Source: Ethanoligenens sp047722935 (GTDB lineage Bacteria; Bacillota; Clostridia; Oscillospirales; Ethanoligenentaceae). Taken from it: a stretch of 64,000 bases of DNA. How positions within the stretch are numbered: the stretch's first letter is position 1; each line of letters begins with the position of its first letter. Both the position numbers and the translations under genes were made by a program. A model generated the notes under the pieces. It had not been told where the DNA came from and did no database searches. It was given only the letters and a program-made list of their open reading frames with translations. This document shows positions 1 through 8,620 of the stretch, in pieces. The stretch lies in assembly GCA_047722935.1 (NCBI GenBank), contig JBDNZS010000004.1:1-64000 (forward strand), given 5' to 3'.

Positions 1-16
1 ATAAAACAATATATAA

Positions 17-49
17 AAAATCCCACGTCCTTTTCGGGCGTGGGATTTT
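17..49 (-). terminator. Intrinsic terminator downstream of ilvE (bidirectional in form)
   Basis: A 14-bp stem (AAAATCCCACG at 17-27 plus TCC, pairing with GGG plus CGTGGGATTTT at 36-49) encloses a 5-nt TTTTC loop. A-rich and T-rich flanks on both sides mean it could terminate transcription in either direction. It lies about 80 nt past the ilvE stop codon. Nothing else is visible between 50 and 131. Confidence 0.85.
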
Positions 50-131
50 CAATCACTTTTATTCTCACAGACTCGCAAATTATTTAAAATAGCAGACATT
101 CCGCACGCAAACCGCAATAATAAGCAGCTTT

Positions 132-1202
132 TTATTTCACTTCATAGGTCCAATGCAGCGGATCATCTCGTTTACCCCATTGGATACCGGTCAGCGTATC
201 ATAAAGACGGTGAGAAATCGGTCCGATTTCCCCGTTGTTGATAACCATATGCTTTTCGCCCCATTTGAGTTCGCCAATTGGGGAAATGACCGCAGCCGTT
301 CCTGTTCCAAACGCCTCGTCCAACTGTCCTTCGTCCGCCGCCTTCGCTATTTCGTCGATGGTGATGCGCCGCTCCTCCACCGGGATGTTCCAGTGCCGCA
401 GCATTTCCAACGTTGATTTGCGTGTGATGCCGGAAAGGATGCTGCCTTGGAGCGCGGGCGTGACTACCGTGCCGTTGATCTTGAAGAAGACGTTCATCGT
501 ACCAACTTCTTCGATGTACTTCCGCTCCACGCCGTCAAGCCACAGTACCTGCGTGTATGCCTGTTCCTCCGCTTCATGCTGCGCCTTGAGTGAAGCTGCA
601 TAATTTCCGCCCGTTTTAACGTATCCCATGCCGCCTTTTACTGCACGGACATATTGGGTTTCCACATAAATCTTGACGGGGTTCAGCCCTTCGGGATAGT
701 ACGCTCCAACCGGACAGACAATAATGACAAAATAGTAGTGATGCGACGGGCGTACGCCAAGGTGTGCATCGGTAGCAATGATGAATGGGCGGATATACAG
801 GGAAGTACCCTCCAGAGACGGTATCCAGTCCTTTTCCACTTCAATGAGTTTGGACAGCGCTTCGATCATAAATTCCGGATCAATGGGCGGGATACAGAGC
901 CGCTCATTGGAAACGTTCATCCGCTTGAAATTTTCTTCGGGGCGGAAAAGCAAAATGCGCCCGTCCTGTGTCTTATAGGCCTTCAGTCCCTCAAAGACCT
1001 CCTGCCCATAATGCAACACCATAGCCGCCGGATCAATCGGCAACGGGCCATATGGAACGACGCGGGCATCATGCCAGCCCTGCCCGTCATCATAATCCAT
1101 AATAAACATGTGATCGGTAAAAATATCACCGAAAGGCAGATGATGCTCATCTGCCGGTTTTGCCTTTGGTGTCTTCGTAAGTTCTACGCTGATCTCTGCC
1201 AT
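132..1202 (-). CDS. ilvE: Branched-chain-amino-acid aminotransferase
   Basis: PLP-dependent fold-type IV aminotransferase that exchanges amino groups between Leu/Ile/Val and 2-oxoglutarate; cytosolic. The 356-residue length and the long N-terminus (residues 1-60 before VLHYGQEVFEGLKAY) fit the eukaryote-like BCAT subclass rather than the ~310-residue E. coli type. The PLP lysine is expected in YVKTGGNYAASL near residue 197, and the phosphate-binding GTGTAAVISP segment lies near 300. The ATG at 1202 is preceded by an AAAGGGTATGAG stretch. The gene stands alone, divergent from the gene at 1577, with its own promoter at 1402-1430 and a terminator at 17-49. Its ~190-nt leader holds a terminator-like hairpin (1247-1275). 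Confidence 0.96.
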   Translation of the reverse strand: MAEISVELTKTPKAKPADEHHLPFGDIFTDHMFIMDYDDGQGWHDARVVPYGPLPIDPAAMVLHYGQEVFEGLKAYKTQDGRILLFRPEENFKRMNVSNERLCIPPIDPEFMIEALSKLIEVEKDWIPSLEGTSLYIRPFIIATDAHLGVRPSHHYYFVIIVCPVGAYYPEGLNPVKIYVETQYVRAVKGGMGYVKTGGNYAASLKAQHEAEEQAYTQVLWLDGVERKYIEEVGTMNVFFKINGTVVTPALQGSILSGITRKSTLEMLRHWNIPVEERRITIDEIAKAADEGQLDEAFGTGTAAVISPIGELKWGEKHMVINNGEIGPISHRLYDTLTGIQWGKRDDPLHWTYEVK

Positions 1203-1246
1203 CCAAACTCATACCCTTTCATTATGTAAAAAATAAACAAACCATC

Positions 1247-1275
1247 AAAAAAGCGTGGCTCCCTTATGGAAGCCA
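1247..1275 (-). terminator. Terminator-like hairpin in the ilvE leader (possible attenuator)
   Basis: On the minus strand TGGCTTCC-ATAA-GGGAGCCA forms an 8-bp stem (with one G-T pair) followed by CGC and six T residues, 45 nt before the ilvE start codon. Upstream in the same leader are further possible stems (GAGCGG with CCGCTC, and TTCCACG with CGTGTGGGA). No T-box GGTGGNACC signature was seen, and a short reading frame there is not rich in Leu/Ile/Val codons. Confidence 0.45.
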
Positions 1276-1401
1276 TCTCTATTTCCCACACGACGCCGTG
1301 GAACACGCAAAGTCCGTACACCATGAGCGGTATATCTCGCTTCCGCTCTGATGACGAATCATCGGTAATCCCGTCGATACCGGTAGAATCAAATTTCTTC
1401 T

Positions 1402-1430
1402 ATTATAACAGTCCCGCACAGAGAATACAA
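1402..1430 (-). promoter_or_regulatory. Sigma-A-type promoter of ilvE
   Basis: Reading the minus strand, TTGTAT (1425-1430), a 17-nt spacer and a perfect TATAAT (1402-1407). Transcription would start near 1395, giving a structured leader of about 190 nt before ilvE. Confidence 0.55.
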
Positions 1431-1459
1431 GTATCCACACAGGGCGGTCAAGCTATGCC

Positions 1460-1488
1460 TTGCTTTTTCCCATACGCAACGGTATAAT
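1460..1488 (+). promoter_or_regulatory. Sigma-A-type promoter of the phosphodiester glycosidase gene
   Basis: TTGCTT (1460-1465), 17-nt spacer, perfect TATAAT (1483-1488). Its position over the upstream in-frame ATG at 1460 argues that translation starts further down, at 1577. Confidence 0.55.
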
Positions 1489-1576
1489 AAAAACATTGTG
1501 TGCAACATCGTTCCCGCCCTCTGCCTTTTCCCGCTTGCGGTCAAGAAGTGCAGTGTCGTTTATGGAGACTGGCTAT

Positions 1577-2689
1577 ATGGATGATTCAATTGACGCTAAG
1601 CGCCGGGAGATCGTGCGCAGAGTCAAGCAAAAGAAAAAACGCCCCAAACACACGGCTCTATATTTCTTTCTTTCTTTTTTCGCTACACTTTTTGGCATCT
1701 TCTGCATCGGACTGTTCATCATGTATGGACCATTTGATTATGTACGTAATCTTTGGGTAACCACAGCCATGGGCACCGGACAGCATCAATGGCTGGCAAC
1801 CATGTTGTTTGACCAGAAAGACATCAACGCCATTCTTAATAGCAACAAGGTTGTGGAACCATCCTCCAACACCAACCCGAACGCCATTAAAGTGACGGGC
1901 AAAGTCAAAGACAATGCCACCACTCTGCCAACTGAATACAACAGCGAGCACATTATAGACGGCGTCGGGTTTATCAAAATCCGTTCGGACGGCGGATTGG
2001 GACATGTTTACAAGGGCTGGGTGGTCAAAATCTACGATCCATCCCGCGTATACATGGCGCTTTCCAATAAATTTGGGGACAGCGGCGAACGAATCTCGCA
2101 TATGGTGCAACGCACCGGCGCATATGTAGGCATCAACGCCGGTGGTTTTGAAGACCCGGGCGGAGAGGGAAACGGCGGCACACCAAACGCTCTGCTTATC
2201 TCCAATTTTAAAATTGAGCATCCCCTGCAAAGCAACACCAGCACCCATTCCATCATCGGGCTGGATTCCCAAAACCGGCTGACCCTGCAAAAACTCAGCA
2301 CCAGCCAGGCAACGCAGAGCAGAGGGTTGAAAGGCTTAAAAACAGCTGTGGAATGGTCGCCGTTCCTGATCATGGATGGGCAGCTTTCCTCCATGACCGC
2401 CTATTCGGGCGGCGCCCCACAGCCTCGCACCGCCATTGGACAAACCCAGTCCGGTGTGTTGATTTTCCTCATCATCGACGGACGCCGCCCCGGCGTAAGC
2501 GATGGCGCCACGTTCCAAGACCTGCAAAAGCTTATGGTCAAATATGGCGCATATGAGGCAGCCACGCTTGACGGCGGTTCTTCCTCTGTTTTAGTGTATA
2601 ACGACGGTTCCACCAGTCAGGTTCTCAACAATCCATCCAGTGCAGACGGCGAGCGTTATTTGCCCAATGCATTCTTGATCACCAAATAA
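1577..2689 (+). CDS. Membrane-anchored phosphodiester glycosidase (NAGPA-like) domain protein
   Basis: 370 residues. A basic N-terminus (KRREIVRRVKQKKKRPKH) is followed by one transmembrane segment (about 27-49), then an extracellular NAGPA-like domain. Family hallmarks are INAGGFE, a Gly-rich GGEGNGGTP stretch, TAIGQT, LIIDGRRPG and the C-terminal TLDGGSSSVL. The eukaryotic relative uncovers mannose-6-phosphate by removing GlcNAc; bacterial members are thought to act on cell-wall or exopolysaccharide phosphodiesters, but the substrate here is unknown. The ATG at 1577 has GGAG 9 nt upstream; the longer frame from 1460 overlaps the promoter. Followed by a strong terminator. Confidence 0.85.
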   Translation: MDDSIDAKRREIVRRVKQKKKRPKHTALYFFLSFFATLFGIFCIGLFIMYGPFDYVRNLWVTTAMGTGQHQWLATMLFDQKDINAILNSNKVVEPSSNTNPNAIKVTGKVKDNATTLPTEYNSEHIIDGVGFIKIRSDGGLGHVYKGWVVKIYDPSRVYMALSNKFGDSGERISHMVQRTGAYVGINAGGFEDPGGEGNGGTPNALLISNFKIEHPLQSNTSTHSIIGLDSQNRLTLQKLSTSQATQSRGLKGLKTAVEWSPFLIMDGQLSSMTAYSGGAPQPRTAIGQTQSGVLIFLIIDGRRPGVSDGATFQDLQKLMVKYGAYEAATLDGGSSSVLVYNDGSTSQVLNNPSSADGERYLPNAFLITK

Positions 2690-2703
2690 GGCCACAAGCA
2701 AAA

Positions 2704-2742
2704 GGGATGCTGCAAAACGTTTGTTTTGCAGCATCCCTTTTT
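2704..2742. terminator. Bidirectional intrinsic terminator between two convergent genes
   Basis: Perfect 15-bp stem: GGGATGCTGCAAAAC (2704-2718), loop GTTT, GTTTTGCAGCATCCC (2723-2737), then T5. AAAA precedes it on the other side. It lies between the glycosidase-domain gene (plus) and eutC (minus), so it can serve both. Confidence 0.93.
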
Positions 2743-2838
2743 GATTTCAAAACCATGTATACAAACATTCCGCAGATGCTCGTCGCCGAGCATCATTTGA
2801 TACGGAATATATGTCACCGCGTTCGCTCTATCCGTCAT

Positions 2839-3606
2839 TCAACCACGCAAAGCGACACCGCTCTTTTTCTCTCGCATTAAGGTCCCAACTAAATCGACGA
2901 TCTGCGCGCCAGCCTCCACAGGCGGCGTTCCGTTGCGATGAATGTTGGAAATGACCGTGCGTTGCGATTCCGGTTTTGCACTGCTTGATTCATATGCCAT
3001 ATAGCAGCCCATACTGCTGCCTACAGCAAGACCGGGACGTTCTCCCACCAACAGGACGGTCACACGGGCATGTAATACCTCGCTGATTGGGTCCATGGTT
3101 GCAACCCGGCCATATCGTACAAAAACGGGTGTGCCCAGCCGATACTGCTGCGCTTCCAATCCGTCCCGCAGCACAGCATACACGTCGCGCAGATTCTCTT
3201 GAATGGCAAAGGCGCTTAGCCCATCTGCAACCACGACTTGCACATCTGGCTGAAAGACACAGTCTTTGACCAGTGCATCCAACGTCTCTTTGGAAAACTG
3301 CCTGCCCAAATCCGGACGCGTCACATATTCTTCCTTGTTTCGGACAAGCGTCTGCATTTTGTAAAAGCCAAGCGCGTCGATTATTGTTTCATCTACTTCA
3401 GTCCAGACGGCATCCATTGCCACCGAATGATCCGCACGAAGGCGCAGATAGGTGGCGGTCCGCATACGATCCCCAGATCGCCCCACGCAGATGCGCGCAA
3501 TCGTCTCGTTGAGAAGCGCCCTGCAAGCGGTCGCATCTTTGGGATTCTGCACCATCACCCGTCTACCGTCTGCAAGCACATTTCCATTTTTGAGGGGATC
3601 CTGCAT
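2839..3606 (-). CDS. eutC: Ethanolamine ammonia-lyase, small subunit
   Basis: 255 residues. Small subunit of the adenosylcobalamin-dependent enzyme that splits ethanolamine into acetaldehyde and ammonia; it helps bind the B12 cofactor at the interface with EutB. Recognisable segments are RICVGRSGDRMRTATYLRLR near the N-terminus, VVVADGLSA in the middle, and the C-terminal LVGERPGLAVGSSMGCYMAYE and IHRNGTPPVEAGA. The ATG at 3606 is preceded by GGAGGTAG; a longer in-frame extension into eutB has no support. It starts 4 nt after the eutB stop, so the two subunits are co-translated. Confidence 0.96.
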   Translation of the reverse strand: MQDPLKNGNVLADGRRVMVQNPKDATACRALLNETIARICVGRSGDRMRTATYLRLRADHSVAMDAVWTEVDETIIDALGFYKMQTLVRNKEEYVTRPDLGRQFSKETLDALVKDCVFQPDVQVVVADGLSAFAIQENLRDVYAVLRDGLEAQQYRLGTPVFVRYGRVATMDPISEVLHARVTVLLVGERPGLAVGSSMGCYMAYESSSAKPESQRTVISNIHRNGTPPVEAGAQIVDLVGTLMREKKSGVALRG

Positions 3607-3610
3607 GATA

Positions 3611-4972
3611 CTACCTCCCTCCATCTGCAAAAACAGAAGGGTCGCCCGCGCGTTCGGCCAAATCACCGTCTTTAAGGATACCCAGTTCCTCCATCCGCCG
3701 CTCAAACGCGCGAATCGGATGTTTGCCGGTCACGGCGCGCGCGGCCGCGATATCGTGAAAACCGGTGGATTGATACATTAGCATGATGTCATCCGAGCAG
3801 GGAACGCCGATAAAATAGTTGCAGCCCGCATTTGCCAGCAGCAGCAACAGATTGTCTATATCATTTTGGTCGGCTTTCATATGGTTGGTATAGCAGGCAT
3901 CGCACCCCATGGGCAGGCCCATCAATTTCCCCATAAAATGGTCTTCCAGACCCGCCCGAATCACCTGTTTGGCGTCATACAGATATTCCGGCCCGATAAA
4001 ACCGACCACGGTGTTGACAAGAAACGGATGATATCGTCTGGCCAGACCATAGCAGCGTGCTTCCATCGTAACCTGATCAGCTCCAAAATGTCCGTTAGAT
4101 GAAAGCTCGGAACCTTGCCCTGTTTCAAAATACATGCAGTCTTTGGAACCATACCGTTCCCTCATCTGCGCATATCCCTCATCCAGCAATTGGATATCAA
4201 TACCAAACGCGCGGTTGGAGCACTCCGATCCGGCAATACTTTGGAACATCAAATCCATAGGCGCGCCTTTACGCATCGCTTCCATTTGTGTAGTGATATG
4301 CGACAGCACGCAGTTTTGCGTCGGGATCCGCCATTTCTGGGTAAAATCGTAGAAGGCGTCCAAAATCCTACAGACATTGTCCACACTGTCACCGACTGGA
4401 TTCAGACCGATGAGTGCGTCCCCCACCCCATAGCTTAGGCCTTCCTTTAAGCTGGCCATAATTCCCGCCACTGAATCGGTCGTGTGGTTTGGCTGCAACC
4501 GACTGGCAAGAATACCGCACCCACCGATGGTGGTGTTGCAGGTCGCACGCACTTCCAGTTTCTGCGCGGCATAGACCAGATCGAGATTGCCCATCAACTT
4601 GGTAACAGCAGCAGCCATCTCGGCGGTTAGTCCGCCCCGTATTTGCTCGCTCCATGCCGCATCCGACATTAGCAGCGTATCACGGAACTCCGCGACCGTC
4701 ATGCCGCAAATCCGCGCATAGGCTGTTTTATCCAGGTCATCGTCAATAACGCGTGTCACTTCGTCCTGCTCGTACGGAACAACCGGATTCTCCCGCAAAT
4801 CCGCCAACGTCAGCTCGGAAAGCACTACTTTCGCAGCTACCCGCTCCTGCGTGGTCTCAGCTGCGATTCCCGCCAGTTTATCTCCCGATTTCTCTTCATT
4901 TGCTTTAGCCAGTACTTCCTTGATGCTGCCAAAAGTAAACGAATGACCAAACAGGCTGGTTGTTAAACACAT
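3611..4972 (-). CDS. eutB: Ethanolamine ammonia-lyase, large (catalytic) subunit
   Basis: 453 residues, the same length as the enterobacterial protein. TIM-barrel subunit of the B12-dependent lyase that produces acetaldehyde and NH3 from ethanolamine. Typical segments are SGDKLAGIAAET near the N-terminus, GDALIGLNPVGDS in the middle, FETGQGSELSSNGHFGADQ, and LMGLPMGCDACYTNHMKADQ near the C-terminus. A GAGAGGA sequence precedes the ATG. It sits between a HAD phosphatase gene (40 nt upstream) and eutC (4 nt downstream). No microcompartment shell genes, EutH permease or EutVW regulator occur nearby. Confidence 0.97.
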   Translation of the reverse strand: MCLTTSLFGHSFTFGSIKEVLAKANEEKSGDKLAGIAAETTQERVAAKVVLSELTLADLRENPVVPYEQDEVTRVIDDDLDKTAYARICGMTVAEFRDTLLMSDAAWSEQIRGGLTAEMAAAVTKLMGNLDLVYAAQKLEVRATCNTTIGGCGILASRLQPNHTTDSVAGIMASLKEGLSYGVGDALIGLNPVGDSVDNVCRILDAFYDFTQKWRIPTQNCVLSHITTQMEAMRKGAPMDLMFQSIAGSECSNRAFGIDIQLLDEGYAQMRERYGSKDCMYFETGQGSELSSNGHFGADQVTMEARCYGLARRYHPFLVNTVVGFIGPEYLYDAKQVIRAGLEDHFMGKLMGLPMGCDACYTNHMKADQNDIDNLLLLLANAGCNYFIGVPCSDDIMLMYQSTGFHDIAAARAVTGKHPIRAFERRMEELGILKDGDLAERAGDPSVFADGGR

Positions 4973-5012
4973 CGTGTGTATCCTCTCTCAATTGAGATTT
5001 CAAGTCGCGGGG

Positions 5013-5741
5013 TCAGGAAAAAAGCGGGATCAATTCCTCAACGGTTTCAATAACATACTGAGCGTCCTTCGCCGACGGCTGATTCTCATCCCGTTCGGGT
5101 ACGATGGCCACGAGCAACCCCGCCCCTCCGTTCAGACCCATTTGCATGTCCACCACGGAATCGCCGACCACAGCGACTTCCCGGCTGTCCAATCCACAAG
5201 TCGCACAAAAGCTCTCCAGCAAGTCCGGACTGGGTTTTGGCCGGGTTCGTCCGTCGTCCGTTCCGATGAATTGAAAGTCCTCACCGATACCCAGTTGATT
5301 GAGGCAGATCATTGTCGTGTTATATAAGTCGGCCGTAGCCAAGCCGATAGCGATTCGACGGCTTTTTAAGAAGTCAAACAATCTTCTCACATTACCGAGG
5401 GGGCGGATCAGATGTGCATTTTTTTGAATGGCACATTCCACCGCATCTGTGACCTGCTGTTTCAGTGCGGCCATCGCCTGCTTGTCTTTGCCGCACGCGC
5501 ACAGAGCCGCTTCTACCGCGTCTGTCACATCGCCTACCGTGCCGCTTGCCAGCGGGCTGTTGGCAAGCAGTTTGGAACCGTCAAGCCCGATGGCCCGCAG
5601 GACAGATCTGCGTTCGTCCGGCGTTAAACAGTAAACTTCCGCCATGGAATCCGCCACATCGTTTCCCACCGACCCCCAAAGCAGATCGTTATCCAAAATG
5701 GTTCCGTCTTTGTCAAACAAGATTCCTTTTATAGCGTTCAT
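5013..5741 (-). CDS. HAD-superfamily phosphatase (phosphoglycolate-phosphatase-like)
   Basis: 242 residues from the ATG at 5741, which has GGAGTAAAC just before it; an upstream in-frame Met lies in a Phe/Cys-rich stretch without a ribosome site. HAD motif I is LFDKDGTILDND, motif II is GLATAD, and the last motif is VVGDSVVDMQMG. An alpha-helical cap of subclass I lies between motifs I and II. It should hydrolyse a small phosphorylated metabolite; the substrate cannot be read. It is first in an apparent operon with eutB and eutC, suggesting a housekeeping or repair role around ethanolamine use, though that link is inference. Confidence 0.88.
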   Translation of the reverse strand: MNAIKGILFDKDGTILDNDLLWGSVGNDVADSMAEVYCLTPDERRSVLRAIGLDGSKLLANSPLASGTVGDVTDAVEAALCACGKDKQAMAALKQQVTDAVECAIQKNAHLIRPLGNVRRLFDFLKSRRIAIGLATADLYNTTMICLNQLGIGEDFQFIGTDDGRTRPKPSPDLLESFCATCGLDSREVAVVGDSVVDMQMGLNGGAGLLVAIVPERDENQPSAKDAQYVIETVEELIPLFS

Positions 5742-6142
5742 GTTTACTCCAATGTATTGATAAAAGTAACAGTGGAATGATATCATAAAACACAGAAAGC
5801 AAACGCACCCCAAATTGGTCAAATGAAAGAAGAACATGACCGTATGTTATGCGAAAATATGACCAGGGATTCAAGAAAGCATCAGTCATGTGCTGTATAG
5901 AGTCCAATAATGATGGTCATTCCAACCGCGCTCCATACATGCTATCAAAACATCGACAGCAGCAACATCCTGTTCTTGTAAAATCCACGTTGTTTTTTTG
6001 TAAAATAAAATGACTCTTTGTCAAAAACATATTCAAAAATCAAGTATAAATCCACAAAATCATTTATTTTTTAGCTTTATTCTATATGTTCTTGCGCATT
6101 TTATTTAATATCACGTGCATTTTCTGGTGTTTTTTGCATTTT
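5742..6142. other. 401-nt intergenic region upstream of the HAD-eutBC operon
   Basis: Very AT-rich, no credible gene on either strand. It holds one candidate promoter (listed separately) and several A/T runs. No cobalamin riboswitch (B12-box) or ANTAR-type double hairpin, both common for eut regulation elsewhere, was recognised. Confidence 0.6.
5997..6024 (-). promoter_or_regulatory. Candidate promoter of the HAD-eutB-eutC operon
   Basis: Minus strand: perfect TTGACA (6019-6024), 16-nt spacer, TACAAA (5997-6002; 4 of 6 matches). It would give a long (about 250 nt) AT-rich leader. Confidence 0.4.
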
Positions 6143-6952
6143 CTATTCATCTACTATATCATCCCGTGCGGCAAGACGTTGTTTATCCACTGGCATGGCC
6201 ACAATTACTTGGGTCTGGGACGCCTGAAGGTCTTGCACGGTCTTCGGGTCGATGCGCCAATCCGTAATGATCTGATCAATGCTGTCCAGTTCACAAATCT
6301 GCACAAAAGTGCTGGCACCAAACTTGCTTGAGTCCGCCACGAGAATCACCTGCTCGGAAATCTCGATCATTTTCCGCCGCACCTTGGCTTCCTCCACATG
6401 ATAATCCGTCACACCATTTTTGATAGAGATCCCACTGGCACCGATAATTGCTTTGTCCACGCGAAAATTTTCCAGTCCGCCATCGGCCATAAACCCAGAG
6501 GTGGAATAGTCTCCTTTGCGCAGCTGCCCGCCCAACATAAACACACGGCAACTGTCGTTTTTGACCATTTGCATCCCAACAGGTAAGGAATTGGTCAAAC
6601 AGGTCAGGTACTGCTTAGATGCCAGGCATTTTGCCACTTCCAAAGTGGTGGTACCCAAATCCATGACAATAGTGTCACCATCCTTAATGAGATCCGCAGC
6701 CCTAAGGGCAATCGCCTGCTTTTCCGCTGTCCTGAGCAACTCACGGCTGGTATACTGGCGCTCCACTCCTTTGGAAACATTGGAAATGGCACCGCCATAT
6801 ACACGTTTGAGTGCCCCCTGATTCTCCAGCGTTTCCAAGTCCCTGCGGATGGTTTCAACCGAAACCTGGAATTGTTTCGCCAGTTTGCCCGCGTTTACCA
6901 TACCGTCTGTATGGATCTGCTTCATGATTTTGTCAAGCCGTTCATGAACCAT
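6143..6952 (-). CDS. DeoR-family transcriptional regulator
   Basis: 269 residues. An N-terminal DeoR-type winged helix-turn-helix (about 5-57: GMVNAGKLAKQFQVSVETIR, RDLETLENQG) is followed by a DeoRC sugar-phosphate-sensor domain with the typical GDTIVMDLGTTTLEVAKCL, FMLGGQLR, DKAIIGASGIS and VILVADSSKFG. DeoR proteins usually repress catabolic operons until a phosphorylated sugar or similar effector binds. The ATG at 6952 starts the domain correctly; the upstream Met extension is unsupported. It lies between eutA and the HAD-eutBC operon, all on the same strand, so control of ethanolamine genes is possible but unproven. Confidence 0.92.
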   Translation of the reverse strand: MVHERLDKIMKQIHTDGMVNAGKLAKQFQVSVETIRRDLETLENQGALKRVYGGAISNVSKGVERQYTSRELLRTAEKQAIALRAADLIKDGDTIVMDLGTTTLEVAKCLASKQYLTCLTNSLPVGMQMVKNDSCRVFMLGGQLRKGDYSTSGFMADGGLENFRVDKAIIGASGISIKNGVTDYHVEEAKVRRKMIEISEQVILVADSSKFGASTFVQICELDSIDQIITDWRIDPKTVQDLQASQTQVIVAMPVDKQRLAARDDIVDE

Positions 6953-7021
6953 GCCGTTCCATCCTTTATTTTCCTGCCTGTGGATGCACGAACCGCACAT
7001 CTGCAAGTCGTATTTTCGTTT

Positions 7022-7052
7022 ATTATAACAGTGTTGCAATGTTTTTAAAACA
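7022..7052 (-). promoter_or_regulatory. -10 box and palindrome upstream of the DeoR gene
   Basis: A perfect TATAAT on the minus strand (7022-7027) lies about 70 nt before the DeoR start. Just upstream, at 7040-7052, TGTTTT-T-AAAACA is a perfect 6-bp palindrome placed where a -35 element would be; the -35 itself is poor. This is a plausible autoregulatory site, by position only. Confidence 0.35.
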
Positions 7053-7118
7053 GTTGTTTGTGATTTTGCCAGCATTTTGTGTGTTTTTTATCTTTTAACA
7101 AGCAACATTTACTGCCAA

Positions 7119-8513
7119 TCACAAAAAGATCAGCGTTTTTACAACCACCGGAATCACTTGCGCAACCGGCATCCCTATATCGATGTAATCCCCATCCCGC
7201 GCACGGATGCCATCAATGCAAACGACCGGCCGTTTCGGGAACGAGCGCTGCAGCACTTGTCCCAATGCTTTGGCAAAGTCGTTTTCTATCACCACAACGA
7301 TCGGAACATTGCGTGCGGCAAACAGCCGGACAATTGGTTCCGCAATCTGTTTGACGCACTCATAAGAGGGATTTTGAGGGCCTTCAAATGCAAGTGCTGC
7401 CGCCGCATCACCAAACCGCGCCCATTTTTCTTCTGCGGTTTGCGTCCATTCTTTTTCATCCTCCACAACAGACACACGAATGACCGGCAGATTTTTTAAG
7501 GGAAGCACAGATGCGTCATACGCCACCGTTCCACCGCTCACCTGCATCGAATAATTACACGCGCCAATCACCGTCGCTCGAATTTTCTCTACCGCTTCAC
7601 AGAAGAGTTGCGGAAACGGGAAAAACGCCTCACGTATCTTTGCCCCCAGCAGCGGCCCCATGTCGCCATACCGAGCGGTCTCCATCAGACTTTCCACATG
7701 CGCGCCGGAATACACGCACTCTGCAACACCGCCCGAGAACATGACCGCATCCACCGGGTGTGGCGCATACGCATGGCCGATGAAGAGTGCCTCGGTCGTT
7801 TTTTCCAATGGTTTCAGGCCGGCAAGCTGCAAGAAGCAATCCGCCAGAATCTCACACAGCCGACAGAGTTCCGCGAATGCAACGCGACTGCCACTGTGGA
7901 TACACAAGTGATATGTATCCACCAAAGGGGCAAGCCGTTCGGACAGATAGCACACATTTCCCGTCGCATCAAGCCGGATGAGCCTGCCGCCGATATCCAG
8001 GGCAAACGCATCCGTCACCACGCCGGTCTGGAACAAGCACGCGTTGGTTGTGCCCCCGCCGATGTCAAAATTAAGCACAGATTTTTCCTGATTTTTAGAA
8101 AAGTCCGCCGCACCGGCGCCTTGCCCCGCCAAGATGGATTCCAAATCGGGACCAGCCTCCGCCACCACAAAATCGCCCAACTGCTCCGAAAGGACATCCA
8201 CTGTCGCGCGGGCATTGCGCTTACGCGCTGATTCGCCAGTAATAATCACTGCTCCCGAAGAGAAGTCCGCACGTTTATAGCCGCTCTTTAAAAACTCGGC
8301 AGACAAGATCTGCTCAACCGCCCCGATGTCGATTCCATCGGCACAAAGCGGTGTAAAGTAGATCGGACTTTGATATAAGACCTGTTTTTCTGTAATCTCC
8401 ACATGCGGCGGGTCAAACGGCCCCGCCGTATTTTCCACCGTCAACTGTGACAGAATCATCTGCGTTGTCGTTGTGCCAACATCCACACCCGCGCTGTAAA
8501 TCTTCTGCTTCAT
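7119..8513 (-). CDS. eutA: Ethanolamine ammonia-lyase reactivating factor
   Basis: 464 residues, close to the ~467 of known EutA. Actin/Hsp70-fold ATPase that releases damaged cobalamin from inactivated EutBC so that fresh adenosylcobalamin can bind. Nucleotide-binding signatures are AGVDVGTTTTQMILS at the N-terminus and NFDIGGGTTNACLF near residue 160; GGVAECVYSG follows in the second half. The ATG at 8513 matches the family N-terminus but has only a weak ribosome site. It follows a P-type ATPase gene by 107 nt and precedes the DeoR gene. Confidence 0.93.
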   Translation of the reverse strand: MKQKIYSAGVDVGTTTTQMILSQLTVENTAGPFDPPHVEITEKQVLYQSPIYFTPLCADGIDIGAVEQILSAEFLKSGYKRADFSSGAVIITGESARKRNARATVDVLSEQLGDFVVAEAGPDLESILAGQGAGAADFSKNQEKSVLNFDIGGGTTNACLFQTGVVTDAFALDIGGRLIRLDATGNVCYLSERLAPLVDTYHLCIHSGSRVAFAELCRLCEILADCFLQLAGLKPLEKTTEALFIGHAYAPHPVDAVMFSGGVAECVYSGAHVESLMETARYGDMGPLLGAKIREAFFPFPQLFCEAVEKIRATVIGACNYSMQVSGGTVAYDASVLPLKNLPVIRVSVVEDEKEWTQTAEEKWARFGDAAAALAFEGPQNPSYECVKQIAEPIVRLFAARNVPIVVVIENDFAKALGQVLQRSFPKRPVVCIDGIRARDGDYIDIGMPVAQVIPVVVKTLIFL

Positions 8514-8620
8514 CGTATCACGACCATTTCTGTCTGCATTCTCCTTGCGCGCCCGTTCCTCCGCGCAGTATCCGATAATAGATGGACGCCTGCGCCCGCA
8601 TAGGGAGCGCACCATCTCTC

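Noticed and set aside
1203..1400. T-box riboswitch upstream of ilvE
   Set aside because: No GGTGGNACCGCG-like T-box sequence and no matching antiterminator; only generic stems and a terminator.
1460..1576. 39-codon N-terminal extension of the phosphodiester glycosidase gene
   Set aside because: Overlaps the predicted promoter -35/-10 region and lacks a signal-like or conserved sequence; ATG at 1577 has a ribosome site.
2656..2838. 60-codon minus-strand frame directly after eutC
   Set aside because: Runs through the strong bidirectional terminator at 2704-2742 and has no ribosome site.
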